Part shown: positions 1 through 6,127 of the stretch, piece after piece
Layout: each line of letters begins with the position of its first letter
How positions within the stretch are numbered: the first letter of the stretch is position 1
From: an uncultured Campylobacter sp.
GTDB taxonomy: Bacteria > Campylobacterota > Campylobacteria > Campylobacterales > Campylobacteraceae
Reading direction: 5' to 3'
DNA length: 6,967 nucleotides
Assembly (NCBI RefSeq): GCF_938045595.1
Contig: NZ_CALIBB010000159.1
Span: forward strand, 1-6,967
The notes under the pieces: model-generated
Told to the model about the DNA's origin: nothing
The model's input: only the letters and a program-made list of their open reading frames with translations
The model's database searches: none
Program-made: the position numbers and the translations under genes

Positions 1-1
1 G

Positions 2-526
2 GTGGCTGCGTATCGCGCGCTGCGCCCGCTGTGCGAGTATCCTTTTCATCTGGGCGTGACCGAGGCGGGGACGAAATTTCACGCGAGCATCAAGAGCGCG
101 ATCGCGCTGGGCACGCTTCTGATGGAGGGGATCGGCGATACGATGCGCGTGAGCATCACGGGCGAGCTTGAGGAGGAGATCCGCGTCGCGCGCGCGATCT
201 TGCAGGACGCGGGCGTGCAAAAAAGCGGCGTCAATATCATCTCGTGCCCTACCTGCGGGCGTTTGCAAAGCGATCTGCTAAGCGCGATCAAAATCGTCGA
301 AGAAAAAACCGCGCATATCAAAACGCCGCTAAATATCAGCGTCATGGGCTGCGTCGTAAATGCGATCGGCGAGGCGAAGGGCGCGGACGTGGCGATCGCG
401 TTCGGCAACGGGCGCGGCATCGTGATGCGCCACGGCGAAGTGGTCGCCAAACTCGATGAGAGCAAGCTCGTGGAGCGGTTTTTGCAAGAGGTCGAGGACG
501 AGGTGCGGGTTCGCGAAGGAGCGTGA
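2..526 (+). CDS. ispG: 4-hydroxy-3-methylbut-2-enyl diphosphate synthase (flavodoxin/ferredoxin), C-terminal part, 5' truncated by window edge
   Basis: IspG (GcpE) is the cytosolic 4Fe-4S enzyme that reduces 2-C-methyl-D-erythritol 2,4-cyclodiphosphate to HMBPP, the penultimate step of the MEP isoprenoid pathway. About 174 residues are visible, roughly the C-terminal half of a family usually about 350-370 residues long. Visible: the end of the TIM-barrel domain ([35 protein letters not shown]), then the iron-sulfur domain with CPTCGR (cysteines at fragment residues 82 and 85) and [11 protein letters not shown] (cysteine 117, glutamate 124). These match the three cysteines and one glutamate that hold the cluster in IspG. 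The reading frame is open from the first base, so the GTG at position 2 is an internal codon rather than a start. The gene ends intact at TGA 524-526, and nothing indicates decay. The next gene lies more than 1 kb away. Confidence 0.96.
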   Translation: MAAYRALRPLCEYPFHLGVTEAGTKFHASIKSAIALGTLLMEGIGDTMRVSITGELEEEIRVARAILQDAGVQKSGVNIISCPTCGRLQSDLLSAIKIVEEKTAHIKTPLNISVMGCVVNAIGEAKGADVAIAFGNGRGIVMRHGEVVAKLDESKLVERFLQEVEDEVRVREGA

Positions 527-543
527 GAGCTGCGGAGCGTCTA

Positions 544-574
544 GCCGGTTAAAGCGGTTAAAAGCCGCTACGGC
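544..574 (+). other. Compound hairpin 18 bases downstream of the ispG stop
   Basis: AGCGGTT (553-559) and AGCCGCT (563-569) can form a 7-pair stem (one G-T) with loop AAA. Flanking GCCG (544-547) and CGGC (571-574) can add an outer stem across an internal loop. The position suits an ispG transcript end, but no T-run follows, so it is not a canonical intrinsic terminator. Confidence 0.35.
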
Positions 575-662
575 GCGCGGCTTAGTCCTGCGGTTTGGCG
601 TTTCGGCGCGCTGGACTCACTGCGGTTCGTTTAGGCTCATCAACACAGCGTGTCTTGGCGTA

Positions 663-958
663 AAATTTTAAAATTTAATTCCGAGGCAGCGCTTTTAAAT
701 TTGAGTCTTTGGGAATGCGGCTTGGAATTTTAGTTTGGAATTTCAGGTTTAAAATTTTAGCTCTAGGATTTCGTTTTGGAATTTTGGGTTTGAAATTTTA
801 ACTTTGCAATTCGCCGTGAAATTTTATTTTAAAATTTGAGCCTCGCGATTCGGTGCTAAATTTGCGGCGTGAAATTTCGATACGTAAAATTTTAAACCAT
901 AGAGCTCAGCGGCGTAAAATTTCAAGGCACGACATTGAAGTTTAGCCGCGTTAAATTT
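663..958. repeat. Degenerate phased AAATTT repeat tract, steps of about 13-14 bases
   Basis: AAATTT or GAATTT cores start at 663, 671, 697, 725, 738, 752, 779, 793, 819, 832, 858, 872, 887, 917 and 953. Between 671 and 887 the steps are 26, 28, 13, 14, 27, 14, 26, 13, 26, 14 and 15, that is one or two units of about 13-14 bases. The bases between the cores are GC-rich and differ from unit to unit. The step is not a multiple of three, which argues against a decayed coding repeat. At 663-676 the word forms the exact 14-bp palindrome AAATTTTAAAATTT. The role is unknown; a protein-binding array or slow decay of a tandem repeat are both possible. Confidence 0.6.
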
Positions 959-1160
959 AGCGCGATTTATTGCGACAAACACACTGTTTTGCGAAATAGC
1001 AGGCGAATGTTAAATTCAAATGCCGCGGCTTCGGCCCACTATTTAAGGCGCTCGAGAAATTTCAAGTCGCGACGTTCGGTTTAAATTTAGTAACATTCGC
1101 TCGCCGCAGCTTGGGCGCGAAATTTAATGCCCGAGCCGGGGGCGCCAAATTTTAATAGGC

Positions 1161-1190
1161 GGGCTTAAAATTTTAAAGAATTCTAAGCCC
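1161..1190. other. 30-base near-perfect inverted repeat (hairpin)
   Basis: GGGCTTA (1161-1167) pairs with TAAGCCC (1184-1190). The inner AAATTT (1168-1173) and GAATTC (1178-1183) continue the stem with one A-C mismatch and one G-T pair, leaving loop TAAA. That gives 12 of 13 pairs. No T-run follows on either strand, so it is more likely a stable RNA or DNA structure than a simple terminator. Confidence 0.5.
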
Positions 1191-1265
1191 TAGCGAAATT
1201 TCAAGCTCTATGAAATTTCAAAATTTTAAATCCGCCGCGGCAGCCTTTGGGCGCAGCCTTAAATC

Positions 1266-1282
1266 GCCGCAGTATATGCGGC
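1266..1282. other. Short perfect hairpin
   Basis: GCCGCA (1266-1271) and TGCGGC (1277-1282) are perfect inverted repeats around the five-base loop GTATA. The stem is short but GC-rich. No T-run follows. It may be chance in GC-rich sequence or part of a larger structured transcript. Confidence 0.3.
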
Positions 1283-1318
1283 ATAAGAGCGCAGCGGCTT
1301 AAAATCACGTGGCTTTTG

Positions 1319-1496
1319 GAAGCGCTAAGTTTCAAAATCGTGCGAGCTTTCAAGATCGCAAGCTGTTTGATCTAGCGAAATTTTGGGTTGCAAGACTCCG
1401 AGCTTCGCAGGCTTTTTGAAGCGCGAAACTTTCAAAGCTGCGATAGTTCTAAGGTCTCGCGACGAGCGTTCAAAGCCGCATCGGTTTTCAAAAGCG
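1319..1496. repeat. Degenerate TTTCAAA-type repeats upstream of dnaB
   Basis: Related words occur at 1330 (TTTCAAAATCG), 1348 (TTTCAAGATCG), 1430 (TTTCAAAGCTG), 1469 (GTTCAAAGCCG) and 1486 (TTTCAAAAGCG). A longer segment at about 1319-1347 (GGAAGCGCTAAGTTTCAAAA...) resembles one at about 1418-1446 (TGAAGCGCGAAACTTTCAAA...), about 100 bases downstream, which suggests an old duplication. The spacing is irregular and no open reading frame is kept. Function unknown. Confidence 0.4.
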
Positions 1497-1529
1497 CGTA
1501 CCGGGGCTGTGGATTAAAATTTACGATTT

Positions 1530-1535
1530 TATAGA
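1530..1535 (+). promoter_or_regulatory. Weak candidate -10 box for dnaB
   Basis: TATAGA, preceded by TTT, lies about 46 bases before the dnaB start and matches TATAAT at four of six positions. Campylobacter sigma-70 promoters rely on the -10 and a T-rich upstream region rather than a clear -35, which fits loosely here. Other AT-rich words nearby would serve equally well, so this is only a candidate. Confidence 0.25.
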
Positions 1536-1570
1536 GCTTAAAATTTAGACGCGCAAAAGCGCGCGAAACG

Positions 1571-1576
1571 AGGGGA
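1571..1576 (+). promoter_or_regulatory. Ribosome binding site deciding the dnaB start
   Basis: AGGGGA sits 4 bases before ATG 1581. An in-frame GTG directly precedes that ATG (1578-1580) and would be even closer to this site. The ATG has better spacing and gives the usual N-terminus MATKQN, so 1581 is preferred. Confidence 0.7.
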
Positions 1577-1580
1577 AGTG

Positions 1581-3692
1581 ATGGCAACGAAGCAGAATGT
1601 GCCTGCAAATTTATACGATCTGGATATGGAGCGCGCGATCTTAAGCTCGCTTTTGCAAAACGAGGACGCATACGGCGAGCTGAGCGAGATAATCTCGGTC
1701 GGCGATTTTTTCTACAAGCCGCACGCCGACATCTACGAGGCGATCGTCAAGTGCTCCTCGCACAACGAGCCGATCGCGCCGAGCTTCGTTAAAAAATGGC
1801 TAGCCGAGCGCTACGACGATGGCGCATTTACCGAGGTCGTAGCCACCAGCGGCGTAGTCGATGCCCCAAAATACGCGCTCGAACTGCGCGAAAAATCGAT
1901 CAAGCGCTCGCTAATCAAGGTCGCGCACGAGATCCCTTCGATGGTAAACGAAGCCGTGCGTAGCAAGGACACCGCCGATAAAATCAGCTCCAAAATTTAC
2001 GAGCTCATCGACGAGGAGCGCCACGGCGGCATCAAAAAATCACACGAGATCATCGCTGACGTGGTAGAGGAGCTGAAACGCCAAAAGGCGCTCGCTGGCT
2101 CGGAGCTCGTGGGGCTTGATACGGGCTTTCGCTTCCTAAACGACTGCACGAAGGGGCTAAAGCCCGGCGAGCTCATCATCATCGCCGCCCGCCCCGGTAT
2201 GGGCAAGACCGCCTTTGCGCTAAATTTGATGATGAAAACGCTGCAAAGCGGCAAAGGCGTCGTATTTTTCTCGCTCGAGATGCCCTCCGTGCAGCTGATG
2301 TATCGCATACTAAGTGCGCTTAGCTCGATCCCGCTAAGCGACATAATGAGCGCCAAGCTCAGCGACGACGACTGGACGCGCTTCAACGACGCCTGCGATG
2401 CGGTGCTGAATATGCCGCTTTTCGTCTATGACAGCGGCTATGTAAACATCCACCAAGTCCGTACCCAGCTGCGCAAACTTAAATCCGCGGACGCTAACAT
2501 CGAGCTTTGCGTGATCGATTACATCGGACTTATGACGAGCACGAGCAACTACTCCGAGCGCCACCTGCAAATCGCCGAAATTTCGCGCGGGCTCAAGCTC
2601 TTGGCGCGCGAGCTAAACATCCCGATAATCGCGCTGTCGCAGCTAAACCGCTCGCTTGAGGCGCGCTCGAACAAACGCCCGATGCTAAGCGATCTGCGCG
2701 AAAGCGGCGCGATCGAGCAGGACGCCGACATCATACTTTTCGTCTATCGCGACGAGGTTTATAAAGAGCAGATGGAGCGCGAGCGCATTTCGCGGCTGGA
2801 GGCCGAGGGCAAGGACGCGGGCGAGCCCGTGTTTAGGCGCAACGACTATCAGGAAAAAGCCGAAATCATCGTCGGCAAAAACCGCTCGGGCGAGGCGGGC
2901 AGGACGATCGAGGTGGGCTTTCAGGGCAGATTTACCCGCTTCGTCGATACGAGTTTCGGCGGCGAGCCTAGCGAGAGCGCGATCTTTAACGAAAACGATA
3001 ATCTCGACTACGTCTCGCAGCTGCAAGATCAGGGCTTTGAGGAGTCTGATGCGCCACTTGATGCGTCGCAACAGGGTGTAGCGCAGAATTTGCAGCAAAA
3101 TTTAACGCAGAATTTTAATGAAGCCCAAAATTTTAACGAAGTGCAAAATAGCGGCGTAAGCTTAAATGAAAGCTCCGCTAGCGCTCGAAATTCCAGAGTA
3201 AATATCGATTTTGACGAGATGCCTAGTTTCGGCGAAAGCGGTGATGAGCAGGACAGCGAGGAGATAGACGGCGAGTCTAAGCTTAGCGCAGAGCATGGTT
3301 TGGCAGAGGTACAGCGCGCGGCACAGAACGCACCGCAAAAGCAAGAATTCAAGGGGCAAAATTTATATGATACTAGAGCGGGTAGTATCTCGCCCGAAAC
3401 AGAGCGCACTCGCAGAAATTCGGCCGAGCAAAACGTAAAGAGTGCGGAAGGCGCAAAAGGTGCACGGCAAGGCGCAGAGGGCACATCGCAAAGCGTGAGT
3501 AACGTACTACGCGAGGGCGGCGCACATGTTGAAGATAATGATAGCAATGAAAACGATATGCCGCCTTTTGAGGCACAAGAGGACGAGGCGAAATTTAAAC
3601 CCGCACCGCCTCTAAATATCGAAGAGATGGGCATTCCAAAGATCAATGAGGCAAACAGGCTCGATGACGACGACGCGCCGCTGGATCTGTGA
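1581..3692 (+). CDS. dnaB: Replicative DNA helicase DnaB with a long C-terminal extension
   Basis: DnaB is the hexameric 5'-3' helicase that unwinds DNA at the replication fork and recruits primase. The N-terminal helical domain covers about residues 10-110 (LYDLDMERAILSSLL, VGDFFYKPHADIYEAI) and the linker about 115-180. The RecA-like domain (about 180-456) holds Walker A ARPGMGKT (203-210), catalytic Glu233 in FSLEM, Walker B Asp313 in CVIDYIGLM, SQLNR (353-357), SDLRESGAIEQDAD (370-383) and a KNR arginine-finger segment (433-435). About 20-25 residues rich in Arg and Glu are inserted between YRDEVY (389-394) and AEIIVGK, as is known for Helicobacter DnaB. No intein motifs interrupt the catalytic motifs. 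After FVD (456) come about 247 acidic, Q/N/S-rich, apparently disordered residues, giving 703 in total against the usual 460-490. The tail holds IDFDEMPSF (542-550), NENDMPPF (656-663) and the terminus DDDDAPLDL. The 3' end overlaps the next gene by 47 bp. The DnaB assignment is secure; the function of the tail is unknown. Confidence 0.97.
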   Translation: MATKQNVPANLYDLDMERAILSSLLQNEDAYGELSEIISVGDFFYKPHADIYEAIVKCSSHNEPIAPSFVKKWLAERYDDGAFTEVVATSGVVDAPKYALELREKSIKRSLIKVAHEIPSMVNEAVRSKDTADKISSKIYELIDEERHGGIKKSHEIIADVVEELKRQKALAGSELVGLDTGFRFLNDCTKGLKPGELIIIAARPGMGKTAFALNLMMKTLQSGKGVVFFSLEMPSVQLMYRILSALSSIPLSDIMSAKLSDDDWTRFNDACDAVLNMPLFVYDSGYVNIHQVRTQLRKLKSADANIELCVIDYIGLMTSTSNYSERHLQIAEISRGLKLLARELNIPIIALSQLNRSLEARSNKRPMLSDLRESGAIEQDADIILFVYRDEVYKEQMERERISRLEAEGKDAGEPVFRRNDYQEKAEIIVGKNRSGEAGRTIEVGFQGRFTRFVDTSFGGEPSESAIFNENDNLDYVSQLQDQGFEESDAPLDASQQGVAQNLQQNLTQNFNEAQNFNEVQNSGVSLNESSASARNSRVNIDFDEMPSFGESGDEQDSEEIDGESKLSAEHGLAEVQRAAQNAPQKQEFKGQNLYDTRAGSISPETERTRRNSAEQNVKSAEGAKGARQGAEGTSQSVSNVLREGGAHVEDNDSNENDMPPFEAQEDEAKFKPAPPLNIEEMGIPKINEANRLDDDDAPLDL

Positions 3693-5829
3693 AATAGCGC
3701 TTAGGCTAGCGCTGATCGTTAGCGTTTTTTGTTTCGCACTTTACGCGCAGGATTTCAGTGACGCAGGCTTTTGCACGTTGGCGGCGTTCTGGGCTTTCGC
3801 GCTATTTCGGGTGCTATTTAGCTTTTTTTACGAGGCGAAGCAGCGCGCCAATGCGGCGCTATTTCGCAGCGGCGGGACTTTGATTAAAATTTTTAGAGGC
3901 AGGCTGATAAGCGGGGTTTTAGCCTGCGCGGGCGCGATCATCTTGAGCGTCACTTTGGCGCTAGGCCTAGCGGATCTGCGCGGCGCGGAGCTATTCGTGA
4001 CGCTCGCGGCGCTGCCTGCAGCTCTTGTTCTGATGCGCCTGGCGGTGCTGAAGCTCAGCCTAAAAGAGATTAAAAATCCTAGAATTTTATCGCTCAAACT
4101 TAGCATTTTGCTGCTCGCCGCGCTTGCCGTAGCGGTAAATTTCGCCATAAATTTAGCCTATTTGCGGTTCGCAGACGGCGTAGATACTACCGCGCACTTT
4201 CAAAATTCCGCGATAAATTTTACTTCGTCCGCTCGCACCGCTGCATTCGCTGAAAATTTCGCGACAAACGACGCTTCCGCGTCCGTCGGAAATTTAGCAA
4301 CAAATAACACCGCTAAATCCGCTACGAATTCCGCGACGAATAACGCCGCCATAATTGTGCGAAATTCCGAGACTGATAATGCCGTCAAGCCCGCGCCGAA
4401 CGCCGTTAAAAATCTCACCGCTTCGCCCGCAAATTTTAAAGCGAATTCTGCCAGGTCGGTGTACACCTCGGCTGAAAATTCAAAGGCAAATACCGCTGCC
4501 ACATCGCAAATCAACGCTAAAAATTCTACGACTAGCCCCGCCGCAGCGCAAAATTTGGCCCAAAATCCCGCCGCACCGAGTATGGCTGCCGATGATAGTT
4601 CCGCTGAAAAATTCGCGACGAATTCCGCATCGGTAGCCGAAATTTTTGAAATTTTAAAATCTACCGTGCCGCAAGCGCACTTCAAATCCGCCCTGCTAAA
4701 TGAAATTTACGCTTTGAAATTTTACAAAAACGCGCTGTTTGAGCTGGCGCTGTCGCAGAGCCCTAGCGCGCTAAAAATCGCTCTTTTGTTTCTGATCTGC
4801 GCGGGAGATTTTCTCTTTTACTGCGCGATTTTGCATCTTTGCGCCTTCGTGCTTTTTACGTCGCGAGCCGCAGCCGCGCCCAAAATAGGGCGCTTTAGCG
4901 GCACGATCTTTGCGCTTGCCTACGTCACGCTGTGTTTGATCTGCGCCGCGCAGACGCGCACTGTAAGGGACGAGGCGGAGCACCCTAAAAGCGTGGTCGA
5001 GACGGGCGTCCAGATCGTGCTGCAAAGCGGCGAGCGGCTGATCTTAAGCGCTCGCGAGGCGGATGCGCTAAGAGGCGAGCTAAACGCCACGCGCTTCGCC
5101 GCAGAAGCAAACGCCGCATCCGCGCTGAATAGCTACATCGACGCCGTTTACGACGAGGGCGCGAGGCTTAGCGCGCAGAAAATGGCGGATTTCAATTACT
5201 CATTTCTGAGCGATTATCTGGTGCTGTGGCACGGCGTGTGGGACGATGACGCGGGGGCGTATCTGAATGAGAAATTTGCGCTCTTCGTAAGCGAAAGCTT
5301 CCCGAAGGATTTTGGCGAAAATATCGCTAAAATCGCTGCGGCGAACGTCAAAAATTATGAGAGCTCGCTAAATTTTACGCTCAAAAAATACGGCGCGAAA
5401 ATCGATCTCAACGTTACGCAGAGCTTCAGCCTAAAAAGCAAGGCGTATCGCGCGAGCGGAACGGGGCTGGGGGCGCTGGGCGGCGTGCTGGGCGCAAAGC
5501 TGATAAGTAAGAGCCTCGCTAAAACTGCGGCCAAGACGGGCGCGAAGACCCTTACCAAGGCAGGCGCCAGCGCGACTAGCGGTAGTGCGGGGCTCGTATG
5601 CGGCCCGGGCGCGGTGGTATGCGTGCCTGCGTTTGCCGTGGCTACGTGGTTTGGGCTGGATTTTGCGTTTGCCAAGGGCGACGAGGCGCTGAACCGAGAG
5701 GAGTTTGAAGCTGCGATCGTGCGCGATATGATGGCGGCGAAAGAGGAGCTAAAGCGCGCGCTGGCGGAGGATTTTAACGCGACGATAGATGAAATTTCGA
5801 GTGAAATTTTAAATTTAGACGGGAAGTAG
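3646..5829 (+). CDS. Polytopic membrane protein of unknown function with low-complexity periplasmic loop and glycine-zipper C-terminal region
   Basis: I do not recognise this 727-residue protein. Hydrophobic segments lie at about residues 14-34, 40-62, 86-109, 115-136, 148-172, 375-404 and 416-436, so seven probable inner-membrane helices. Positive charges (KQR/RGR after helix 2, KLSLKEIKNPR after helix 4, SR and PKIGR after helix 6) put those loops in the cytoplasm. This places the 200-residue loop (173-373) and the C-terminal 290 residues in the periplasm. Residues 183-329 are low complexity (Asn, Ala, Thr, Ser). Residues 440-600 look helical and soluble. Then follow a Gly/Ala-rich hydrophobic stretch (GTGLGALGGVLGAKL, 605-619), a second at 646-676 containing VCGPGAVVCVP, and a charged helical tail from LNREEFEAAI. 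ATG 3646 gives the longest form; ATG 3664 (MTTTRRW) is equally possible. Neither has a strong ribosome site, which with the 47-bp overlap suggests coupling to dnaB translation. A transporter or pore-forming role is conceivable but not shown. Confidence 0.8.
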   Translation: MRQTGSMTTTRRWICEIALRLALIVSVFCFALYAQDFSDAGFCTLAAFWAFALFRVLFSFFYEAKQRANAALFRSGGTLIKIFRGRLISGVLACAGAIILSVTLALGLADLRGAELFVTLAALPAALVLMRLAVLKLSLKEIKNPRILSLKLSILLLAALAVAVNFAINLAYLRFADGVDTTAHFQNSAINFTSSARTAAFAENFATNDASASVGNLATNNTAKSATNSATNNAAIIVRNSETDNAVKPAPNAVKNLTASPANFKANSARSVYTSAENSKANTAATSQINAKNSTTSPAAAQNLAQNPAAPSMAADDSSAEKFATNSASVAEIFEILKSTVPQAHFKSALLNEIYALKFYKNALFELALSQSPSALKIALLFLICAGDFLFYCAILHLCAFVLFTSRAAAAPKIGRFSGTIFALAYVTLCLICAAQTRTVRDEAEHPKSVVETGVQIVLQSGERLILSAREADALRGELNATRFAAEANAASALNSYIDAVYDEGARLSAQKMADFNYSFLSDYLVLWHGVWDDDAGAYLNEKFALFVSESFPKDFGENIAKIAAANVKNYESSLNFTLKKYGAKIDLNVTQSFSLKSKAYRASGTGLGALGGVLGAKLISKSLAKTAAKTGAKTLTKAGASATSGSAGLVCGPGAVVCVPAFAVATWFGLDFAFAKGDEALNREEFEAAIVRDMMAAKEELKRALAEDFNATIDEISSEILNLDGK
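4192..4632 (+). repeat. Low-complexity Asn/Ala/Thr/Ser coding tract with degenerate repeats
   Basis: This part of the membrane-protein gene encodes residues 183-329. Related peptide units recur: NFATND (204-209), NLATNN (216-221), NSATNN (228-233) and KFATNS (322-327). The DNA units are AAATTT or GAATTC followed by GCGACAAA/GCGACGAA. The first three units start exactly 36 bases apart (residues 204, 216, 228), which suggests tandem duplication followed by divergence. The tract is predicted to lie in a periplasmic loop and may act as a flexible spacer. Length variation between strains would be expected. Confidence 0.6.
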
Positions 5830-5860
5830 GGCGACGGATTATGCCCACGCAACTTAGACC

Positions 5861-5953
5861 CGTTGCGAGCGAAATTTTACGGCGGATTATGGAGTTTTCG
5901 TGCGTAGCGGGCGGCGAAATTTTAAAATTTTATTTAAGTGCGGGCGGCGGGTG
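5861..5953 (+). repeat. Diverged direct repeat, copy A
   Basis: Shares, in the same order as copy B, GTTGCGAG, then an AAATTT-type word, then GCGGATT-TGG/GAGG, then TGCGTGCG or TCGTGCG, then the palindrome AAATTTTAAAATTT (5917-5930), then ATTTAAG-GC-GGCGGG. The matching blocks are interrupted by small insertions and substitutions. The colinear order points to duplication rather than chance. Confidence 0.6.
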
Positions 5954-6067
5954 CCATACATCAAAATGGGCGGCTCGGTAGGTACGAAGCGGTAGCGAAA
6001 CTAACGGCAAAAATAGGCGCACAAAACAAATAGCGTAGTGGGTGTGCAATAAACAGCGCCTCGAGTG

Positions 6068-6085
6068 AGAATTTTATAAAATTCT
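6068..6085. other. 18-bp perfect palindrome AGAATTTTATAAAATTCT
   Basis: The sequence equals its own reverse complement over all 18 bases and lies between the two copies of the direct repeat. It could be an operator for a dimeric regulator. It also contains TATAAA (6075-6080), usable as a -10 box. AT-rich palindromes are common in this genome style, so a regulatory role is only a possibility. Confidence 0.45.
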
Positions 6086-6127
6086 ATTCTGCTTTGCTTG
6101 CTTTGTCGCATCTGCGCGATTTAAATC

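Larger units (their letters stand above)
527..1580. other. Long gene-free spacer between ispG and dnaB, rich in degenerate repeats
   Basis: About 1.05 kb with no ORF that looks like a protein in either strand. The first 130 bases are GC-rich. From about 660 the sequence alternates short GC-rich stretches with AAATTT or close variants (GAATTT, AAATTTT). From about 1320 a second family of words, TTTCAAA/TTCAAAGC, appears. There are at least three hairpin-capable inverted repeats (544-574, 1161-1190, 1266-1282). No tRNA, rRNA, transposase remnant or CRISPR-like array with constant repeats is seen. The spacer must hold the end of the ispG transcript and the promoter of dnaB, but neither is obvious. 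It could also host an unrecognised small RNA or be residue of decayed genes. Confidence 0.8.

Noticed and set aside
79..465. Minus-strand ORF of 128 codons opposite ispG
   Set aside because: Lies wholly antisense to clearly conserved IspG sequence; Ser/Ala-rich translation typical of a shadow of GC-rich coding DNA.
456..671. Plus-strand ORF of 71 codons overlapping the ispG end
   Set aside because: Starts inside ispG in another frame, no ribosome site, Arg-rich translation running into repeat sequence.
660..960. CRISPR array
   Set aside because: The recurring unit is only six to eight bases with 13-14-base steps; no constant repeat of 24-37 bases, no regular spacers and no cas genes.
1432..1671. 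Minus-strand ORF across the dnaB start
   Set aside because: Overlaps the dnaB start and ribosome site; no sensible ribosome site or protein-like features of its own.
3029..3646. Minus-strand ORF of 205 codons opposite the DnaB tail
   Set aside because: Ser/Cys/Phe-rich translation is the mirror of the low-complexity tail. I considered whether the tail might be the shadow of this ORF, but the plus frame is continuous with the helicase domain.
1581..3692. Intein or domain fusion to explain the large DnaB
   Set aside because: All helicase motifs are in order with no large insertion at catalytic sites; the extra length is a C-terminal low-complexity tail without splicing motifs or a recognisable folded domain.
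4200..4685. Minus-strand ORF of 161 codons in the membrane-protein gene
   Set aside because: Mirrors the Asn/Ala-rich repeat tract; AAATTT is self-complementary, so repeats keep both strands open.
3646..5829. ComEC/Rec2 competence protein, which follows dnaB in Helicobacter
   Set aside because: No recognisable ComEC competence or metallo-beta-lactamase motifs are visible; the helix pattern and C-terminal region differ.
5355..5852. Minus-strand ORF of 165 codons opposite the membrane-protein C-terminus
   Set aside because: Ala/Ser/Pro-rich shadow; the plus strand encodes coherent helical and glycine-zipper segments.
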